64,000 bases of DNA, from assembly GCA_017163975.1 (NCBI GenBank), contig JAFFSR010000015.1, positions 124,001 to 188,000 on the forward strand, in the 5' to 3' direction. The stretch's first letter is position 1. Each line of letters opens with the position of its first letter. Below, piece by piece: positions 19,956 through 32,097 of this stretch. The DNA is from Anastatus disparis. Its lineage: Eukaryota > Arthropoda > Insecta > Hymenoptera > Eupelmidae. Both the position numbers and the translations under genes were made by a program. Below the pieces are notes generated by a model that saw nothing but the letters and a program-made list of their open reading frames with translations, did no database searches and had not been told where the DNA came from.

Positions 19956-20243
19956 TATCATACACTTTTTTCCGGCACAGGTATTCACTTTATGAATTCA
20001 GGCAACTCGATTAACCGTGAAGACTATCCAAACGGTTACTGCCTATTCGCTTTTGATTCGACACCTGATTTATCGGCGAGTGATGGTAGTCATTGGAATT
20101 TGATAAAAAATGGTAATGTACGAATTGATGTTAGATTCGACGACTTACTAGAGGGTGCTGTAAATTGTATAATTTATGCTGAATACGACCATTTGTTCGA
20201 AATTGACTCGTCGAGACAGGTTGTCGTGGATTATAGCAGTTAA
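19956..20243 (+). pseudogene. Major capsid protein C-terminal fragment, second Polinton copy
   Basis: Homologous to the last ~95 residues of the capsid gene at 14495-15822 (shared TLFSGTGIHF, GYCLFAFD, PDLSA, NCII.AEYD, EIDSSRQ). It diverges clearly at other positions, so it is not a recent duplicate. Homology starts abruptly near 19956, right after the palindrome. The remainder of the gene is missing. It stops with TAA at 20241-20243. Confidence 0.85.
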
Positions 20244-20337
20244 GTAGTGGTGGTGGGGGGTACATTACTCACTATTTAAGTTAAGCAAAGCCGGCTTTAT
20301 TATCTCAGTCGGCGAGCAACTTTCATTGCAAACAGTA

Positions 20338-20985
20338 TGGACGTGGTAATTGATGTGCAGTTTTTTAAAGGACAACAAAAATCGTTTGATTCCAAAGGAG
20401 GTGGCTGTACTTGCTATTCATAAAAACTTTATCGCTCATTGCATTGTGGTGCCTCCTTGTAATTTAAGACGCTTACCTAAAAATGCTTTGAGACAGAACA
20501 ATTGGGTGACACTGAATCATCATGGTCTGGAGTGGTACGAAGGTGATATATCGATAAAAAGATTAAACAAAAATTTGGAAGATATTTGGATGAATTGTCG
20601 TACAATTTTCGTGCGAGGTCAAGAAAAGCTTAAACTACTTTCCAAGCTCACCACCTGTAGGATTGAAAATTTAAAAAAAGAAGAAGATTGTCCAGCTTTT
20701 AGAAATTTAAATTTCAGCAGTGTACAGTGCATGCATCATTACTTAAAATCACCTCATTCAAATTACGTGTGTGCACTAAATAACGTTGCTAATTTGAAAC
20801 ATCGGCTACTGAAACTTAACCCCAGCGTAAAATCGCTGATTTCGGAAGAATTTTTAGAAATTCTCCGTAATGAATTCAAAAGAGATTGTTCAATATCTGT
20901 TGAGGTACAAGTTTCACGCAGTAGGCGTTTATCCAGCGGATCGGATTCCTCTGATGTGGGTGAAACCTTGTGCGTTTGTGCTTAA
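20338..20985 (+). pseudogene. Exonuclease-like Polinton protein, second copy, frameshifted
   Basis: ATG at 20338 starts a frame like the first copy (MDVVIDVQ). A T-run near 20360-20366 shifts the frame, and the protein continues from about 20368 to 20985 with NHHGLEWYEGDIS, TIFVRGQEKLKLL and YVCALNNVANLKHRLL, matching 15957-16697. The 3' end overlaps the protease start at 20870 by more than 100 bp, unlike the tidy 4-nt overlap of the first copy. Confidence 0.75.
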
Positions 20986-21316
20986 TACGCAAAATTATAA
21001 CCAGCGTGGTGCGCACTGGGTTTCCATATACGTTGATAAGTATGGCACAGGTGTGTACTTTGATAGTCTTGGTAAACCACCACAAATTCAACAACATTTA
21101 CGACGTATTCAGCAAAATTGTAAAAAATTTAGATGGAATAATAAACGCTTACAAAACGAATATTCCAACGTTTGTGGTCATTATTGTATCATGTTTCTGT
21201 ATTATATGTCTAGCGGATTGGGTTTCAAGAAATCCTTGGAAAATTTCTCATAGAACTTGCAAAAAAATGATACTATAGTCAAGAATTTTGTGGGAGAAAT
21301 CTCGTACGAGTAATAT
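20870..21316 (+). pseudogene. Adenain-like protease, second copy, premature stop
   Basis: 127 codons to a TAG at 21251-21253. His49, Asp65, Gln95 and Cys102 are all kept at the same residue numbers as in the first copy (16694-17233). After the TAG the frame continues with similarity to the first copy for about 20 more codons and ends at a TAA near 21311-21313, without the long basic tail. The catalytic domain itself is whole, so residual activity cannot be excluded. It differs at many positions, showing an older or different Polinton lineage. Confidence 0.8.
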
Positions 21317-21380
21317 AATATTTGGTTGTCTCTGATTGGTCGCACAACAGCTTTTTGCGGCGCCCCCACCAATTTTTACA

Positions 21381-21407
21381 GTATAAAAGAAGCGGCACCC
21401 ACTCAGT
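21381..21407 (+). promoter_or_regulatory. TATA box plus TCAGT initiator
   Basis: GTATAAAAGA at 21381 and ACTCAGTCT at 21401, ahead of the ATG at 21462. Spacing (about 23 bp) is slightly short of the usual ~30. Confidence 0.5.
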
Positions 21408-21461
21408 CTAGCCGCAGTTTGACGACGGTGACAGCAGCAGTAACAACAAAGCTCAAGCAAG

Positions 21462-21854
21462 ATGGTTGGTCGAAAGAGAAGCCTAGAGCAGACATTTGGT
21501 AATGGCTTGGCATATTTAACCTTCAGGCGGCCGGCATGACCCCTTTCGGGGTCATCTGATGTTGGCCACTTATCAAGTCATACTTTGTAAAAAATTTCCA
21601 TACTAAACTTTCAAAAATATCTAGTGATAAGTGGCCAACATCAGATGACCCCGAAAGGGGCCACCCCGGCCACCCCGGCCGCCTGAAGGTTAATAAAACG
21701 AAACAGCAAGAAAAATTATTGGCAGCAGGTTCTGACAATGGTCAACGGGCTGAACACCCTGGTAACACAATCTATTGCAAGCACGATTGTACAGAACTTG
21801 CGTAGTCTGTTTCCACATTTTAATGCATATCTGCTGAAATTTAATTGCGACTGA
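21462..21854 (+). pseudogene. Small ORF split by a TTAA MITE
   Basis: ATG 21462 follows a TATA/TCAGT promoter. The first 18-19 codons are basic (MVGRKRSLEQTF), then the frame runs into the MITE (21520-21689) and stops. Beyond the MITE and its 4-bp duplication (174 bp in all, a multiple of three) the same frame continues to a TGA at 21852-21854. The uninterrupted product would be about 72 residues. No family is recognised. It lies just after the second Polinton fragment and may be its next gene. Confidence 0.45.
21520..21689. mobile_element. piggyBac-type MITE, 170 bp
   Basis: TTAA at 21516-21519 and 21690-21693. The termini are CCTTCAGGCGGCCGG and its complement. Subterminal inverted arms carry GACCCC/GGGGTC and TGATGTTGGCCACTTATCA. 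It has no coding capacity. Length, TTAA target and CC- termini fit non-autonomous piggyBac elements. Confidence 0.88.
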
Positions 21855-21879
21855 AACGTGCGTCAGATTTGTAACAGAT

Positions 21880-22322
21880 TACCAATTGAAACGTGCGATT
21901 CTAAGATAAGAATAAACACACAAACTTGCAGCAGAATCGAAGCAGTCTTCCGTAAGAATCTTGCTGTAGCACTTTACCCCAAAATTACATAAGAATGACA
22001 TAAGTTGAGCGCAATTGTATGACGAGAATAAACACGTGGACTTGCAGCAGAATCGAATCAGTTTTCCGTAAGAATCTTGCAGCAGCACTTTACCCTAGAA
22101 TTACGTAAGAATGACATAAGTTGAGCGCAATTATATGACGAGAATAAACACGCAAACTTGCAGCAGAATCGAAGCAGTCTTCCGTAAGAATCTTGCAGCA
22201 GTACTTTACCCCAGAATTACATAAGAATGACATAAGTTGAGCGCAATTGTATGACGAAAATAAACACGTAAACTTGCAGCAGAATCGAAGCAGTCTTCCA
22301 TAAGAATCTTGCAGCAGCACGG
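21880..22322. repeat. ~117-bp minisatellite, about four units
   Basis: Units share GCAGAATCGAAGCAGTCTTC (near 21931, 22048, 22164, 22281), a CTTGCAGCAG block and ACATAAGTTGAGCGCAATT. Period is 116-117 bp with few changes. It is too long and too divergent in its 'spacers' to be a CRISPR. Confidence 0.85.
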
Positions 22323-22870
22323 TTTATAGAATTTCAAAGTTAATCAATAGTTCCAAAAATTGAAGTTACTTTATAGAATAAAGATAATACATTGCATTTT
22401 AATAAAAAATTTTCATTGTGAATATTATTAACATCTAACTAACGAGAACATGTTCATAAGAGTTGTTGACAGATTTTAAGAAAGCAAATGTTGAATTTAA
22501 AAATTATAATTTATAATTTAATAAAAATATAATAATTTATAATTGCGTTACATTTAATGTATTTCTTTAAACTCTACGTGTTCTTACTACCGATGCCTAC
22601 ACCTATAGGCACATATTGGCTAAAAGAAAAAATAAAGGAACGCAAAAAACAATTGACATATATACACGAAGGGGTGGGCGCTGATGTTATAGTATAAAAT
22701 TATATACATGTAGACATTGGGGAGAAGAGAGAAGACCATTGCAGCCAACTGTAAAATATAAAAAACGTAGATAAAAAATTTTTATAATATCTAAGAAAAG
22801 TTTTAAATAAATTCCTATTAGTAAAAGATGATAAATATTTTGGTTCTACATTCATACGTAATTCAGTAGT
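22323..22870. other. AT-rich spacer between inverted minisatellite arrays
   Basis: No gene or strong motif seen. AT-rich, with one T/G-rich patch near 22560-22680. Confidence 0.6.
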
Positions 22871-23470
22871 AAAGTTTTGTCGCAAGATTCTTATGCGAGA
22901 TAGCTTCAAGTATGCCATGTACTCGCGTGATTATTCTTATGATAAGATTGCATTTAACTTTTGTCCTTCTGATGTAATTTTAGCGCAAATCTGCTGCAAG
23001 ATTCTCACATAAAATTGCTTTGATTCTACTATACATTTGCGTGTTTATTCTTGTCATATAATTGCACCTTTTGTCATATTTATGTAATTCTGGGGTAAAG
23101 TGCTGCTGCAAGATTCTTACGGAAGACTGCTTCGATTCTGCTGCAAGTTTACGTGCTTATTTTCGTCATACAATTGCGCTCAACTTATGTCATTCTTATG
23201 TAATTCTGGGGTAAAGTACTGCTGCAAGATTCTTACGGAAGACTGCTTCGATTCTGCTGCAAGTTTGCGTGTTTATTCTCGTCATATAATTGCGCTCAAC
23301 TTATGTCATTCTTATGTAAATCTGAGGTAAAGTGCTGCTGCAAGTTTCTGATGCAAGACTGTTTCGATTCTGTTATATGCTTGTGTACTTATTACGATTC
23401 GCAGAATCGCACTTGACAATTTGCAATTCTTACGTAATTGTGCTGCAAAACTTTGTCCGGAATTATTTAC
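22870..23470. repeat. Inverted copy of the ~117-bp minisatellite
   Basis: The reverse complement of the 21880-22322 unit recurs, with the clearest copies at 23095-23330 and decayed copies at both ends. With the left array it forms a large inverted structure with a ~550-bp spacer. Confidence 0.8.
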
Positions 23471-23740
23471 TCAATTTTGTTGCTAGTGTCTGTAATAAGT
23501 TTTTTCTGCAAGTTTACTGCAAAATATCTTCAAGATTCTGCGCATTCTTTCCGTTCCATAGATTGCACTTTCTCTCTGCCAGAAACGTGCAATTTTGTTG
23601 CACTTATCTGCTGTAATTTTTTTTCATAAAAAACCCTATGAAATGCGGAAACAGACAGCACATGTTCTGCTGCAATTTTTTGATTTTCAAGAAAATTGCA
23701 GCAAAATTGCAGCAAAATTGTGTTGACCATGTTACCAGAG

Positions 23741-24412
23741 TAATAACATTTATGAAGTTATTACTAAACATTATAATACTGTTTAGTAATAACTTCATAA
23801 AACATTATAAAAACTAACATTATAAAACATTATAACAGATTTATTGGTAATATCGTCACTACATATTTATAGATGATATCTGATAAAAATGTATTTGTAC
23901 GTTTTCTTCAAAACAAAGTGCGTTTGAAGAAAGAAAATCTTATGATTGATTAAAAATGACTGTTTTAAATACTTTTCCGCAAATTCAGGTGTTTTTAGAA
24001 ATTTTCTTCGTTATCGCTGAAATTTATTCGTTCTTTATAAAAAAATATTAAGTCAAGTCATTAAATATCAAATCAACTTAGGCAGTTTTTGTGTATATTC
24101 AATAGTGATTTTTCACCTAACAGGTAAGTTAAAAAGTCTAAATATTATCATTTAAAAAAATTCAATCATATTGTACACGTTATTTTCAACAAAAATAGTT
24201 CTATTAAGTTTTTACAATAGTTTGATACTTTTTAATAGAAAATTTATTAAAACATTAATTTAACCAAAAAATTTGAGTAAATAAAAATATTCCATTACTT
24301 TGAATTTTTAACCACAAAATTTTTTATTTATATTTTGGAAACCAAATGGAACATATTCCCAGACTCATTGATTTTTATTATTTAGCTGTGCAAATTGATG
24401 TGAAATTTTTCG

Positions 24413-24453
<41 letters not shown>

Positions 24454-26780
24454 ACAAGTTCTATGAATTTGATCTTATAACTAAGAGTATTATTTTATTA
24501 TAATTTCATAAAATCCCTGGTAGAAAATGAAACGCTTTTTCTACCATTTTATGGCCATTTCTTTAAAGTGAAGAGCAGAAAATGGGAATGTTTTATGGCC
24601 ATTATTTGAACTAATATGAAACGTTTTTTTCAACCTTCATAGTGCTAAAAAATGCTAATAAAATGTTGAGTCTGATCCACTATTATTTGAATATAGATAG
24701 TTAACAGTAGAGTCTATCAAATTGTGCTCTAATTGATTACTATTAAGAATCATTTAAGGTTTTTTCTTGAAAGTTATCATTAATCATTAATAGAATCACT
24801 TTTGTTAATATATTCGCGAGTATATTTTGAGTTGTGATCGGATTGTTAGAGGTTATTTTTAAACGATTAATAAAATTTTCCATTTATTATTTTAAAAAAC
24901 GATATTTTTATATTCGTTTCGTACTGCGTTTCATATTTTTATTTTAATAAAATTTAAAATTATTTTTATTTTTATAAATTCCAATAAAAATAAACATTGA
25001 CGAAGGAATGTGAATAAATACTAATCTATATTTTCTCGCCACGTGGCAAAAGTGAGGTTATGATTTTACCTATGATCTGAAAAATTAAGGACTCATTACT
25101 AAAAAGTTATATAACTAGTCAAAAAAAGTTGTCCACAGTTTACCTAATTTTTAGATAGCTGTTACTGATTTTTTCTCTCCGTTTACTTAAAATGCGTATT
25201 TTTTTGGCTAAATACAAAAATTTTTAACAACATTTTTATATTAGCATTTTTTGCCTATAAGATGCTAACCAATATACCAAAAAATTTGAGCTCTGCAGAT
25301 TCAGCAAAAAATTGCCATTTATTCGCCAATATTGACATGACAAAATATTACTATTGAAAATGGTCATAAATTGTTGTTTACACCATTTTTAATGTTCAAA
25401 TTTCTACCAGGGATGGAATAAAATAATATATGAACGAAAATTATTTTAAATAAATTTCAAAGATATATTGGTACATCTTTAAAAGTTTAAACTTTAAATA
25501 TCACTTTTTTCAAACAATTTTTAAACAGTGACTATTCTATTACATTAAAAAATACACAACTGTTTGCGAATAAATTATTCTTTTTTGAAACTATTAAACA
25601 AAACTCATTTTTTTAAAAGCTATATTGCACGGTACCTTGAAAATTTCATTAATAGTATCAAATATTTTCTAAAAATGATATGAATGGATTTTGCATAAAT
25701 GGTATGGAAAAAAGCAAATTTTCGAAGGTTCTTTCATTAAATATAATTTAAACCAAGAGAGGTTGAGATTTGAGACCTTGAGACACCTTGAGATTTGTTT
25801 TATTGAAAGAAATGTATCTGCCTGAACCTTAAAGGAACGGTAACTGGTCATTTGACCGTATGTTTTGCTAAACCAAATATATAAAGCATTTAATTAAAAA
25901 TATATGTTGTTGTATAGTACTAAATGTTTATGTTGTTTGAACAAATAATATAAATAATTATAAGACATAGGTTTTAATTAAAAAATCTAATCTAAAATTT
26001 TTGAATATAAATGTAATTGCATTCATAAAATAAAGTTTTAATAAAATATTTGTTTGAAATTAAGAAAGAATTTTTACACAATGTTATACAATGAGAAAAT
26101 AAATTAACTGTTAAGTTATACTGACTTCGATACTGCGAAATGCGCACGTCTTAACAGTTAAAATCACAATAATTAAACAATTTTGATTTATTTAAATTTA
26201 AACATTCAGTATATAAATAAAATATGAGAAATAAGAAATAAAATATATTTTGTGTCTTTCAACGTTTTCTTGATTATACTAGTTATTGTAAAAAAAACAA
26301 TTCTTTGATTAGAAAAAGACGAATATACTCGACCTACTCTTAAATCTTTTGTTTTTGTTTTCTTAAAAATTATTTGCATAGTTTAAATTATATTCAATGA
26401 AAGAACCTTCGAAAATTTGCTTTTTTCCATACCATTTATGCAAAAACCATTCATATCATTTTTAGAAAATATTTGATACTATTAATGAAATTTTCAAGGT
26501 ACCGTGCAATATAGCTTTTAAAAAAATGAGTTTTGTTTAATAGTTTCAAAAAAGAATAATTTATTCGCAAACAGTTGTGTATTTTTTAATGTAATAGAAT
26601 AGTCACTGTTTAAAAATTGTTTGAAAAAAGTGATATTTAAAGTTTAAACTTTTAAAGATGTACCAATATATCTTTGAAATTTATTTAAAATAATTTTCGT
26701 TCATATATTATTTTATTCCATTTTATGAAATTATAATAAAATAATACTCTTAGTTATAAGATCAAATTCATAGAACTTGT

Positions 26781-26843
<63 letters not shown>

Positions 26844-27514
26844 CGAAAAATTTCACATCAATTTGCACAGCTAAATAATAAAAATCAATGAGTCTGGGAA
26901 TATGTTCCATTTGGTTTCCAAAATATAAATAAAAATTTTGTGGTTAAAAATTCAAAGTAATGGAATATTTTTATTTACTCAAATTTTTTGGTTAAATTAA
27001 TGTTTTAATAAATTTTCTATTAAAAAGTATCAAACTATTGTAAAAACTTAATAGAACTATTTTTGTTGAAAATAACGTGTACAATATGATTGAATTTTTT
27101 TAAATGATAATATTTTGACTTTTTAACTTACCTGTTAGGTGAAAAATCACTATTGAATATACACAAAAACTGCCTAAGTTGATTTGATATTTAATGACTT
27201 GACTTAATATTTTTTTATAAAGAACGAATAAATTTCAGCGATAACGAAGAAAATTTCTAAAAACACCTGAATTTGCGGAAAAGTATTTAAAACAGTCATT
27301 TTTAATCAATCATAAGATTTTCTTTCTTCAAACGCACTTTGTTTTGAAGAAAACGTACAAATACATTTTTATCAGATATCATCCATAAATATGTAGTGAC
27401 GATATTACCAATAAATCTGTCATAATATTTTATAATGTTAGTTTTTATAATGTTTTATGAAGTTATTACTAAACAGTATTATAATGTTTAGTAATAACTT
27501 CATAAATGTTATTA
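23741..27514. mobile_element. Large palindromic (foldback-type) element with hairpin termini
   Basis: Left arm 23741-25753 and right arm 26381-27514 are inverted copies of about 1.1 kb, with the left arm enlarged by an 898-bp insertion. The spacer is 25754-26380. The outer end is TAATAACATTTATG. Just inside each end, ATGAAGTTATTACTAAAC pairs with GTTTAGTAATAACTTCAT to give an 18-bp stem. The arms contain a (TA)n tract of different length on each side. There is no coding potential. Target duplication is unclear. Confidence 0.85.
24515..25412. mobile_element. 898-bp non-autonomous DNA element, CCCTGGTAG termini, AT duplication
   Basis: It sits in the left arm only, so the right arm gives the empty site and shows a 2-bp AT duplication (24513-24514, 25413-25414). 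Termini are CCCTGGTAG and CTACCAGGG. No ORF. The superfamily is not certain. Confidence 0.85.
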
Positions 27515-28211
27515 TCCATAATCACATAAATTGTTTGTCAAAAAATTTATTTTCTTTCTCAATTTTTCATTTGTTTTATTTTTAGATTTGTTAATAGATT
27601 TATTAGTATAGTTTTTTAATTATTTAACTTTAAATATGTCCTAATAAATCTAAAAATAAAAAAAAAATAATCAAAGATATTAAAGCATTAATAACTGTAT
27701 TTATAAATTATAAATTTTTAAAAATAGTTCAAAATTATGATTTCACATAATTACATGAACATTAAAAAAAATATATAAAAGGAAGTAAAAATTATCATTT
27801 TTTTAATGTTATTTATTAATCAAGCAAGTGTGTTCAAATCGTTGTCGCAATGCTTGAGATCGGCATTCAAAGCGAGCGACCACACAATAAATCGCTGTGT
27901 TCGGATTCAGCTTTCTGTGCCGTAGACTACGGAGAGCCGTAGCGAGCGACAAAGCAGTTTAGTCGCTGGGCTTGGATTCAGCTTTCTGTGCCGTAGACTA
28001 CAGAGAGCCATAGCGAGCCACAACGCAGCTTAGTCGCAGCGCTCTGCTCCGATCAATGTAATCTTTTATACAGAAAGTTGGAATGATTGGCTGCGATATT
28101 GTTACGCACTTTTATATTGCGATTTTCCGTTATTAATAGCTGCGAATGTTGTCTAAATCATTCACAACAATTGACTCCGCAGCGTGTGCAATCGGCTTTT
28201 TTGTCAGTGTA
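27513..28211. repeat. ~700-bp dispersed repeat, copy 1
   Basis: Nearly identical to 52797-53494 from TATCCATAATCACATAA to CAGTGTA. It contains a ~71-bp internal tandem pair (GGATTCAGCTTTCTGTGCCG at about 27903 and 27974). No coding capacity. Left boundary coincides with the end of the palindromic element. Confidence 0.9.
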
Positions 28212-28271
28212 TATACTTGTTCGCTCTCCCCACTTACTCACGTATGCAGCTTTCGTTCTCTCAATTACATA

Positions 28272-28745
28272 CACCGAGAAACTTTTTGGGGTGAGAGACC
28301 TTGGTAAATAGTGAGACGAGAGGTCCCAGTTAAATTATAATATTATGAAGGTATTATACCTCCTAAATGAAGTTGGGGGGACTTGATGTTTAAGGTCCAA
28401 TGTCTGATTAACAATCCGAGGTGTCGTGTCTCCGTACAAAGGCCTGAGACCTTTATAGCTTGAGCTCGAAGACTAAAGACGCTACTATATAAGCAATTCG
28501 TATACGAACGTTCCAAACTTGAGATACATCTTATTGCATAGGCCCGCCGCCTTGGTCATGAGGGTCTCAGACCTTTATGTTTAAGACGAGACGTCTTGCT
28601 TATTCTATCGAGGCTTATACCGTTGTGCCGTCTCAGTCATGAGGGTTTCCGACCTTTATACTCAAGGCGGGATGGCACACTTACTTTACTGAGACGTCAG
28701 GTCTTAGACTACCTGAGGTCTCTCGTCCCAAAAAGTTTCTCGGTG
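28272..28745. mobile_element. 474-bp MITE with TA duplication
   Basis: Termini CACCGAGAAACTTTTTGGG and complement, flanked by TA (28270-28271, 28746-28747), a mariner-like target. Inside are repeats of ATGAGGGTYTCMGACCTTTAT. Confidence 0.85.
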
Positions 28746-28850
28746 TACGTTCGCTCTATCTCATACGTTCTCACGTATTCATTCACTATATTCGTTTAAG
28801 TTATTGTTTAAATTTAGTTATATATATATATATATGTATGTGTGTATATG

Positions 28851-28909
<59 letters not shown>

Positions 28910-30240
28910 ATATTTGTGTTTAAATATAATTTATACTGTAATTCTATAAATATGATTGTTAGTGCATAAATTAATATAAATATATATATGTTTATTGTTA
29001 GTTAAATTTTTAATATAAATAATTTTTAAATCAACTACAAGAATTTAAATTTATTTCTTTTCTTTATTTTATTAATATTCAAAACAAAATTAAAATTTTA
29101 ATTCCACTTATTTCCCTTCCTACAATTTAATTAACAATTAACTTCGAAACCTTTGATTAATGTAAATCATACACTTATATGGTTAACAAAAATTGTATTT
29201 TATTAATTTATAATTGTTATCATTTCCGTAATTTAATTAATTTTTGATAAAATAATAGGAGAATCAATATTGTTCTCTAATAATTATTCATATAACTTAT
29301 CATTATATATCCTTCTTTTTCTGGATATAAATCTTACAGTAATTATCTTAGAGTAACAAAAGTAATTGAACGATTTTCTGTTTTATTAACAAAAATAAAA
29401 TCGTATGATTGTATTATTTAATTTTTTTTTATTTTTGCGTCTTAACTATTATCAACTTGATTTGAAATTTCGTTAGCATAAATAACTCACTGATTAGGAG
29501 AGAGAGAGAGAGATGAAAATTGGCTTCTGAGAAGAATGTCCGTGGCAAGATAAGGTTGGGCTTCGTCCTTCAATCGCTCGAACGTTCGGTTAATATTTCA
29601 GATTATTACCTCGAACGTCACCTTGATTCACCTTAGATCTCAAGTTTACACTCGTTGTCACTATTAACTGATTTTGATTTAATTTAGTAATTAAATTTGA
29701 ATCTTATATCTTAGTATTTTCTTATTTTTATTTATTAGCGAAGTAGGGCTCTAATCTACTCACTAATATTTAATATTAAAATAACTTAAGTAATAAAAAT
29801 TTAAAGTAACACTGATTTTCCCAGTGGACCTGGCAGAGCCAACTCTTGCGGTTGCCGTCTTGTTGTGACTAAAGGAGATGTAGTGACGTAGAGGTTTGTT
29901 TTTATTACTTCGCGCCCGGGCGATCGAGAGATGGAAGCTCCAATCAAACCTCGACATGTAGTCAAAATTTTCAGGACAGGAGTCGTTTAACTTCCTAAAA
30001 GTTCATTAGCTTGCTTACTAATGAATTCTTTTACCATTCTTCTCTGTCTCTCCTTTACACTTAGATTCAGTTGACGGTTGAGTTTTCGCAATGAGTCGGT
30101 ATTGGGAAACCGCTGACTGGGGACATCGCATGGAACTAATTTTGGTTGTTAACCTTTTGAATAGAAATGAAATTAAGATTTATAATTTTTAAATTTAAGA
30201 ATGTTTTAATAATATTATATTGATTTGAAGGGCATAGTTC
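28746..30240. other. No gene recognised; AT-rich with (TA)n
   Basis: A long (TA)n tract at 28818-28915, then AT-rich sequence, a short (GA)n at 29499-29513 and a mixed-composition stretch at 29520-30130. No supported gene. Confidence 0.6.
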
Positions 30241-30246
30241 CATGGG

Positions 30247-30570
30247 ATGTCTCAAATAATTAAATTTAATGTGGACACAATTATAAGGGGCTATACCCTA
30301 CACACTATTTATGGCTGGTCTATTAATTTACTGGGAGCAATTTTCAGCTCTATTACTTATTTAATGATTACATTAAAGAATAATCAAATAAAAAGAGAAA
30401 CCAAGTATGAAGAAATTGAATCACAAGGAATAAAAATTGAGAAACAAGATATATCACAACCTATTCTTCAGCATCCTCTACCTAAACGAAACCCTACACC
30501 ATTATCTAAACCAACCGCCCCCCCCCCCACCTCTACCAGAGAAGTCACCATATATTACTCCCACAAATAA
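30247..30570 (+). pseudogene. C-terminal fragment of a chuvirus-type envelope glycoprotein
   Basis: 107 codons. The N-terminal part, IRGYTLHTIYGWSINLLGAI, followed by a hydrophobic membrane segment and a charged, then Pro-rich cytoplasmic tail, resembles the tail of the glycoproteins of chuviruses and of BEL/Pao or gypsy-like elements that captured them. The ectodomain is absent. An ERV-type remnant or endogenous viral fragment; low to moderate confidence. Confidence 0.4.
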
Positions 30571-31775
30571 ATCTTCAATACCAAAGCCACCAGAAAAAAA
30601 AGAGATTGTAGTATTTAACATTATTTAAGATTAATCAACTATACAGATTTTGTAATTCAATACATTCGAAATCAGCCCATAAATGTCATTCTATTAAATA
30701 AGCATTATCATATATATAATTAAATACATATAAATATAGCCGATAAAAATTATTTGTTAGTTATAGAAACAATTATAAAACTTTTTAATTGTGATTTGAA
30801 ATAAATCACATATACATAATATTCAAATATAACAAAAATTATACATATTTCATTGTTTTGTGTTACACAAAAGAATGAATGACACTATGCGCGTGTGTCA
30901 TTCACCTAAACATGTCGATATCAATTGACATCGTAAGCATATTTGAGTTAACGATAAAAAAAAAAAAAAAAACATATTATGGATGTACGATACACATCTA
31001 TATTAAAGCGATTATAGATTTCATTTTTTTTTGTTTATTTTTCTGCGTATCATTTATTTATATACTTTAGTAAGCACATATTTTATTTAAATTTTAAATA
31101 TTATTCATCGAAATTTTAACTTTCTATTCATATAAGAAAGATAAAGAGGAAACTAAGATAATAAAAAAAAAATTAATTATTCTACAAATTAAGTTATTTA
31201 GCATATTATTATTTAAGAAATAATCTAACAAAGGGATATAAAATCAAGTTATAATAGAACTATAATACTTTAAGTTTATAAGGAATTTTAAGTTCGTTGT
31301 TTAACTATCTTTTTGTTTTATTTGCTGAATCGATTCCGATTCAACTTTGTGCGGGAAGGGGTGAATGACACTAATCATATGTCATTCATATATTTATTCA
31401 AGCATTATTAAAACTTAGCATATTTCAGATTCATATTTTTAAAATTAAAGAAAAAAAAACAAAAGGATTGTTATAATTAAATTTATAAAAATAATCAAAG
31501 TAAAGTTTATAATTCATCAAATAACTTAGCATTATTAATAAATTATGAATTTAAAAATATTTGAATTCAACTTTGATTTATAACTTATAAATTTTTATCT
31601 TTATATTATTATTAAATAAAATAAGAATAAGGAATATGATATGGGGAAAATAAATGAAAACAATATTTATTTTAATAATATGTGTATATATATTTTAAGA
31701 AAAAAGGAAAGAAAAGAGAAGAGAGGAAATTTACAAGTTCATATATAAAATAAATTAATATAGAGTGGGAGATAT
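30571..31775. other. AT-rich intergenic sequence
   Basis: No supported gene. GAATGACACT...GTCATTCA inverted motifs occur at 30876-30903 and again at 31363-31390. Confidence 0.6.
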
Positions 31776-32097
31776 TTAATCCCACCTTTCCCCATGAAAT
31801 AGAATAGCCTCAGGATCAATATCTTCCCAGAGATTGATTTGGCGAGGATGATTTGGAAACAGTTGTCCAGTACTAACAATGTTAGTTCCGTCAAATATTT
31901 TAAATTCATCCTGGAAGACTTCCATCGTCATCCTACGACCTCTTACTATTACTATCCGGGTCTCATGTTTGAAAAGCAATCCTAAATCCCATATATCAGA
32001 GGAAATTGGGGTATGATTCCCGGACCACCATAGATCATTATAATCTCTATTCATGGCCCGGAACAACCTTGTTAGTCGCCAATCTCGAAACTGTAAC
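31776..32097 (-). CDS. Possible 3'-terminal exon, unknown gene
   Basis: On the minus strand a T-tract and TTACAG acceptor (about 32098-32116) precede a phase-0 open frame of ~107 codons ending in TAA at 31776. The translation is Trp- and Arg-rich (FRDWRLTRLF, WWSGNHTPISSDIWDLGLL) and looks like real protein. The predicted upstream exons would lie beyond the 2.26-kb inverted duplication. I do not recognise it. It could also belong to the repeat. Confidence 0.35.

Noticed and set aside
21880..23470. CRISPR-like regular repeats
   Set aside because: The unit is ~117 bp with no short repeat/unique spacer alternation, this is eukaryotic DNA, and there are no cas genes.
28087..28799. ORFs of 67-74 codons over the 700-bp repeat and the MITE
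   Set aside because: They overlap non-coding repeats, have no motif and are not preserved between copies.
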